Program-made: the position numbers and the translations under genes | Notes under the pieces: generated by a model | The model's database searches: none | Told to the model about the DNA's origin: nothing | Seen by the model: the letters and a program-made list of their open reading frames with translations, nothing else | Assembly (NCBI GenBank): GCA_946623765.1 | Contig: CAMORL010000027.1 | Span: forward strand, 1-15,141 | Length of the DNA: 15,141 bases | Direction: 5' to 3' | DNA from: an uncultured Clostridia bacterium | Lineage (GTDB): Bacteria; Bacillota_A; Clostridia; Christensenellales; CAG-138 | Part shown: piece by piece, positions 12,542-15,141 of the stretch | Position numbering within the stretch: the stretch's first letter is position 1 | Layout of the letters: each line of letters opens with the position of its first letter

Positions 12542-13582
12542 TTATTTTCCGCTTATTGTATTGAACAACATTCTGCGGCTGCCGCCCCTCTCGTCTGTAG
12601 CGCCGCTGCGTGCCATGGCTACTAAGATCATGAACAGGAGATCAAGATTCTTCTCACGCGTGTGAACGCGGTAGAAGCCTTGTACGGGGATCTTGCTTGC
12701 AACCTTATGTTCTTCGGCGTCCTCTTCATGCGCATACTGACTGGTGTTCTCTGCATAGGCGAGCTCCTCGCCATCCTTGCGAATCGTATAGCTCGGCATA
12801 AGGCCTTCTGCCTTGCCGAAACGGGAATCGATGGTAACGCCAATCTTTCTGAGGTGCTTCCATACATCCTGGCCGTCAATGGTGAAGGTGTAGTTATTAT
12901 CGATCAGGAGCGAATTCCAGTCCATCTCCTCGGTATGACCGACGAGGTGCTTGGTTGTCTTATTGTTTTCGTGGTCGATAAAGTCGAATTCAAAGGCGCT
13001 CAGCGGAGAGAACTTTGTCATCTTTGCTTCGTATAATACACTGTGGTTCTTATCCTCAAGGCGATGACCGCCTTTTATTGTGCCGATATCAGTCAGGAAG
13101 TACAGTTCGCGTTCCTCGCCCTTGACAGAAGGCGCGTAAGTGATATCTCCGTTTGTCTCTCTGAGCTTCTTAACAGATAGATTTTTCTTAACGGTCAGGA
13201 AGATGACCACAGCCAAAAGAACGATACCGATGACCATGACGGCGATACCGATGCCAAAGCCCGACGTCATCTTTTCGGGATTCTTGGGATCGTACTTGAT
13301 CGCGACCTCGCCCCCTACCTTGTAAGCAGGATCATAGGAATTCAGTGTTGCGGTATATTCTTTGCCATCGACCGTGTAGGTTGCCTTTACAATGTACTTC
13401 ACATCATTCGGGTTATCAGCGTCCGGTATATAACCGGGATCTTCCTCGATAGAAACAATGGTCGCGGTTCCGTCAACAAACCCCGCCGGTCGGATGAAGG
13501 TCGAATAGATGCCAAATCCAAGTGCTATGACGGCGAGAACCGCCGCAAAGATCTTCAGTCCGGGTCCTTTTAATGAAAACAT
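12542..13582 (-). CDS. Two-TM membrane protein with DUF3592-like extracytoplasmic domain
   Basis: Predicted 346-residue protein. Membrane helix 1 at about 11-30. A roughly 70-residue domain (35-105) has the pattern of DUF3592 (ATIVSIEEDPGYIP, YIVKATYTVDGKEYTATL, VGGEVAIKYDPKNPEKM). Membrane helix 2 is at about 109-130. A cytoplasmic C-terminal part (131-346) has no secure match. Its stretch GGHRLEDKNHSVLYEAKM, followed by QDVWKHLRKIGVTIDS, is faintly like tubby/LURP-one-type domains, which I state only as a guess. The likely topology places DUF3592 outside and the larger part inside, as expected for a membrane sensor or scaffold. The ATG at 13582 has AAAGGAG 9 bases upstream; a TTG 9 bases earlier sits against the Shine-Dalgarno and was rejected. 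It is the first gene of the operon with the CotH kinase. Confidence 0.78.
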   Translation of the reverse strand: MFSLKGPGLKIFAAVLAVIALGFGIYSTFIRPAGFVDGTATIVSIEEDPGYIPDADNPNDVKYIVKATYTVDGKEYTATLNSYDPAYKVGGEVAIKYDPKNPEKMTSGFGIGIAVMVIGIVLLAVVIFLTVKKNLSVKKLRETNGDITYAPSVKGEERELYFLTDIGTIKGGHRLEDKNHSVLYEAKMTKFSPLSAFEFDFIDHENNKTTKHLVGHTEEMDWNSLLIDNNYTFTIDGQDVWKHLRKIGVTIDSRFGKAEGLMPSYTIRKDGEELAYAENTSQYAHEEDAEEHKVASKIPVQGFYRVHTREKNLDLLFMILVAMARSGATDERGGSRRMLFNTISGK

Positions 13583-13621
13583 AATCGTCAACTCCTTTTG
13601 ATTGATATTTTATTGTTTTTA

Positions 13622-13649
13622 TGTATATAATTAAAAGTATGAATGCCAA
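13622..13649 (-). promoter_or_regulatory. Promoter of the DUF3592-CotH operon
   Basis: On the - strand TTGGCA (13644-13649), a 16-base AT-rich spacer and TATACA (13622-13627) give a plausible sigma-A promoter starting near 13615, about 33 bases before the ATG. The flanking DNA is strongly AT-rich, which lowers specificity. The rest of the 177-base gap up to the PrsW-family gene holds no gene I can support. Confidence 0.5.
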
Positions 13650-13759
13650 CAGCCTTTGATATTTGATCATTCGTTCACGGGAGCATGTTCAACCGTTTAT
13701 CCTTCCGCCCCGTTTTTTTGCAGCACATTGCCGCGGTTACTCTGCCGGCATTCCCTTAA

Positions 13760-14503
13760 TCATTCGCTTTCTTTTCCGATCGTTTCCGGCAGCGGCTCGA
13801 TATAGAGCGGCTGCTTTTTTGCCTTTCGTGCAAACCCAATCAGGAGGAACACCAGTACAATGTCCATCACGGCTAAAAGGAGCGCTACTATCATAAGATT
13901 ATCATTGATTGCAATAAACTCCTGACTCAGCGAAAAATCGTAAAGACCATGCATCAGCCATGAAAGCAAAAAGCCAATCCACTTTACGGCAGGCTTGCCG
14001 GTTTTACTTCCCTTGCCGTAGAAATAACCGGTCAGGAAACCATACCCGGCATGAGGAACACAGATGCCGCGGATCAGCACAACCGGCACGCTGGCGCCGA
14101 TTGCATAGACGACGCTTTCCAGCATACCGAAGCCAAGTCCGACAATCGTCATCAAAACCGCTGTGTCCAGCCATGAATACGCATACTTCGTCTTTTTCAG
14201 GATGCGCCGGAAGACCCAATATTTTGCTGCTTCCTCCATCAGCGCCAATACAATGATAGTATATAGTGCCTGATATAAAAGCGGATTTATATTATGAAGC
14301 CCAGTCAATCGAAGAATGATATAGCTGCTTCCGGACAGCAGAAGCACCGGCAATATACACATGGCGCCGTGCAGCAGCGTTCGAGTACATAGTTTTTTAT
14401 ACGTTTCTTCCTTCTTCAAGCGATTCCGGAGCCACAGAAATAGGGAAACCGACGGAATAAAGCTTGCTGCACTGGCCAATAAAAACAGAATCATAAGCAG
14501 CAT
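13760..14503 (-). CDS. PrsW-family intramembrane metalloprotease (CAAX-protease-like)
   Basis: Predicted 247-residue polytopic membrane protein with about seven hydrophobic segments. All the family motifs are present in order: EEAAKYWVF (residues 91-99, the Glu-Glu pair), GLGFGMLESVVYA (122-134), PHAGYGFLTGYFYGKG (149-164, the conserved His) and LMHGLYDFSLS (second His and Asp). In PrsW of Bacillus subtilis this architecture performs site-1 cleavage of the anti-sigma factor RsiW; the target here is unknown and no anti-sigma gene is adjacent. I kept the first ATG (14503), but AGAGGGG lies only 2-3 bases before it. The ATG at 14494 has more normal spacing, so the protein may be 244 residues. 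A weak promoter sits upstream. It precedes the DUF3592-CotH operon by 177 bases on the same strand. Confidence 0.87.
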   Translation of the reverse strand: MLLMILFLLASAASFIPSVSLFLWLRNRLKKEETYKKLCTRTLLHGAMCILPVLLLSGSSYIILRLTGLHNINPLLYQALYTIIVLALMEEAAKYWVFRRILKKTKYAYSWLDTAVLMTIVGLGFGMLESVVYAIGASVPVVLIRGICVPHAGYGFLTGYFYGKGSKTGKPAVKWIGFLLSWLMHGLYDFSLSQEFIAINDNLMIVALLLAVMDIVLVFLLIGFARKAKKQPLYIEPLPETIGKESE

Positions 14504-14525
14504 CCCCTCTTTATGATTTCACAAC

Positions 14526-14554
14526 TGAATATGCACAGGTGCTTTGGTTTACAA
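14526..14554 (-). promoter_or_regulatory. Possible promoter of the PrsW-family gene
   Basis: On the - strand TTGTAA (14549-14554), a 17-base spacer and TATTCA (14526-14531) match the sigma-A boxes at four of six bases each. The expected start is about 16 bases before the ATG at 14503. No terminator is visible in the 74 bases behind the YdeI-like gene, so read-through is also possible. Confidence 0.3.
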
Positions 14555-14577
14555 TTACTCTTCGACGACGATGAGAA

Positions 14578-15141
14578 TCAATATTCCAAAAGTCTGCCAT
14601 AGTCGTTCCATTCTCCATACATTTTACCTTTTTTCGTTTCGGTAATCAAGTGAAAAAGTGCTTTCTCATACATAGCCGGATTTCGTTTCTTATAAAAAGC
14701 AATGTTTCCGGCTCGCACTCGCCGGTAAAGCGATGGGAACGATTTGAACCTTGACCAAACTCGCGCCTTTATAAGTGCAGCCTCAATATCCGGATCGATT
14801 ATAAAACTCCGTACGCCCATGGCAGGAAGAACTGCTCTTCCCGCCTCTGTCATCAGCCCCAACTTTTCCAATCGCCGTACACGCTCTTTATTCAGCTCCG
14901 TCCACGGGCTGTTCTTTTTTCTCGGCGTAAATCTCTGCATTCGCTTCCCGTTAATCAGCTTATACGTGCTGTCGATCCAGCCGAAGCAAAGCGCTTCTTC
15001 CACCGCGTCAAGATCATAAAACCTGTCGTCTGCGGCAGGTCTGCCGCGTTTCAGCTCGACCCAACATTCATTCTCATTGTCAGCATGAAGTGCAAGCCAT
15101 CTGCGAAAAGCTTTTCGATTATCAATTTGCAGTATATTGTT
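14578..15141 (-). CDS. YdeI/OmpD-associated family protein (5' end outside window)
   Basis: The frame is open from the right window edge to the TGA at 14578, giving 187 visible residues. It begins NNILQIDNRKAFRRWLALH, continues WVELKRGRP and the family core EEALCFGWIDSTYK, then RFTPRKKNSPWTELNKERV and KLGLMTEAGRAV. These are typical positions of the YdeI/OmdA family ('bacteriocin-protection, YdeI or OmpD-associated'), soluble proteins whose biochemical role is not well defined. Family proteins are about 190-200 residues, so probably only a few codons are missing. The only usable start codon inside the window is a GTG at 15003. It would remove the conserved N-terminal region and is rejected as the start. 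No signal peptide or membrane segment is visible. It shows no clear functional link with its neighbours. Confidence 0.82.
   Translation of the reverse strand, partial: NNILQIDNRKAFRRWLALHADNENECWVELKRGRPAADDRFYDLDAVEEALCFGWIDSTYKLINGKRMQRFTPRKKNSPWTELNKERVRRLEKLGLMTEAGRAVLPAMGVRSFIIDPDIEAALIKARVWSRFKSFPSLYRRVRAGNIAFYKKRNPAMYEKALFHLITETKKGKMYGEWNDYGRLLEY

Noticed and set aside
13473..13670. 65-codon - strand frame with a hydrophobic beginning (MIKYQRLLAFILLIIYIK)
   Set aside because: It covers the AT-rich promoter of the DUF3592-like gene and then overlaps that gene in another frame; it has no ribosome binding site and the tail is not protein-like.
14578..15003. GTG at 15003 as the start of the YdeI-like gene
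   Set aside because: The frame stays open to the window edge and the upstream residues (RKAFRRWLALH, WVELKRGRP) match the conserved N-terminus of the family.
1..15141. Search for CRISPR arrays, tRNA, rRNA, insertion sequences and toxin-antitoxin pairs
   Set aside because: No regularly spaced repeats, cloverleaf-type sequence, transposase, terminal repeats or TA-like gene pair was seen by eye.

Overview
The window (about 15.1 kb) looks like chromosome from a Gram-positive, low-to-mid-GC Clostridia-type gut Firmicute. The reasons are strong AGGAGG-type ribosome binding sites, several Gram-positive lipoproteins, a MsmK/UgpC-type sugar ABC ATPase, a PrsW-type protease and a CotH-type surface kinase. 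This placement is inference; no rRNA or marker gene is present. By eye, base composition is GC-rich from 1 to about 10.2 kb and more AT-rich from about 10.2 kb to the right edge.

Layout. At the left edge (+) is the 3' end of a sugar ABC transporter ATPase, closed by a strong terminator. Next (-) come a remnant of a flavodoxin-family gene (573-695) and a two-gene unit of a hemolysin III-family membrane protein followed by a transglutaminase-like lipoprotein. A divergent + gene encodes a tyrosine-phosphatase lipoprotein; it converges on a shared bidirectional terminator with a compact - strand operon. That operon holds a STAS anti-sigma-antagonist protein, an unannotated 35-residue membrane microprotein and an alpha/beta-hydrolase lipoprotein. 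Upstream lies a membrane-anchored HAD phosphatase (-). A TetR-type regulator (-) and a P1B heavy-metal ATPase (+) are divergent and share repeated operator-like dyads. The right third is all - strand: a PrsW-family protease, a two-TM DUF3592-like protein, and a large anchored CotH kinase with an InlB-type repeat and two Big_2-like domains; a YdeI/OmpD-associated gene runs off the right edge.

How they may work together. The window is unusually rich in proteins predicted to act outside the membrane: three lipoproteins, an anchored HAD phosphatase and an anchored CotH kinase. It therefore holds a predicted extracellular kinase and two predicted extracellular phosphatases within 9 kb. TetR and the ATPase form a self-contained metal-efflux module. 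The most novel-looking items are the microprotein translationally coupled to the alpha/beta hydrolase and the CotH/DUF3592/PrsW block. No tRNA, rRNA, CRISPR array, insertion sequence or prophage gene was recognised.
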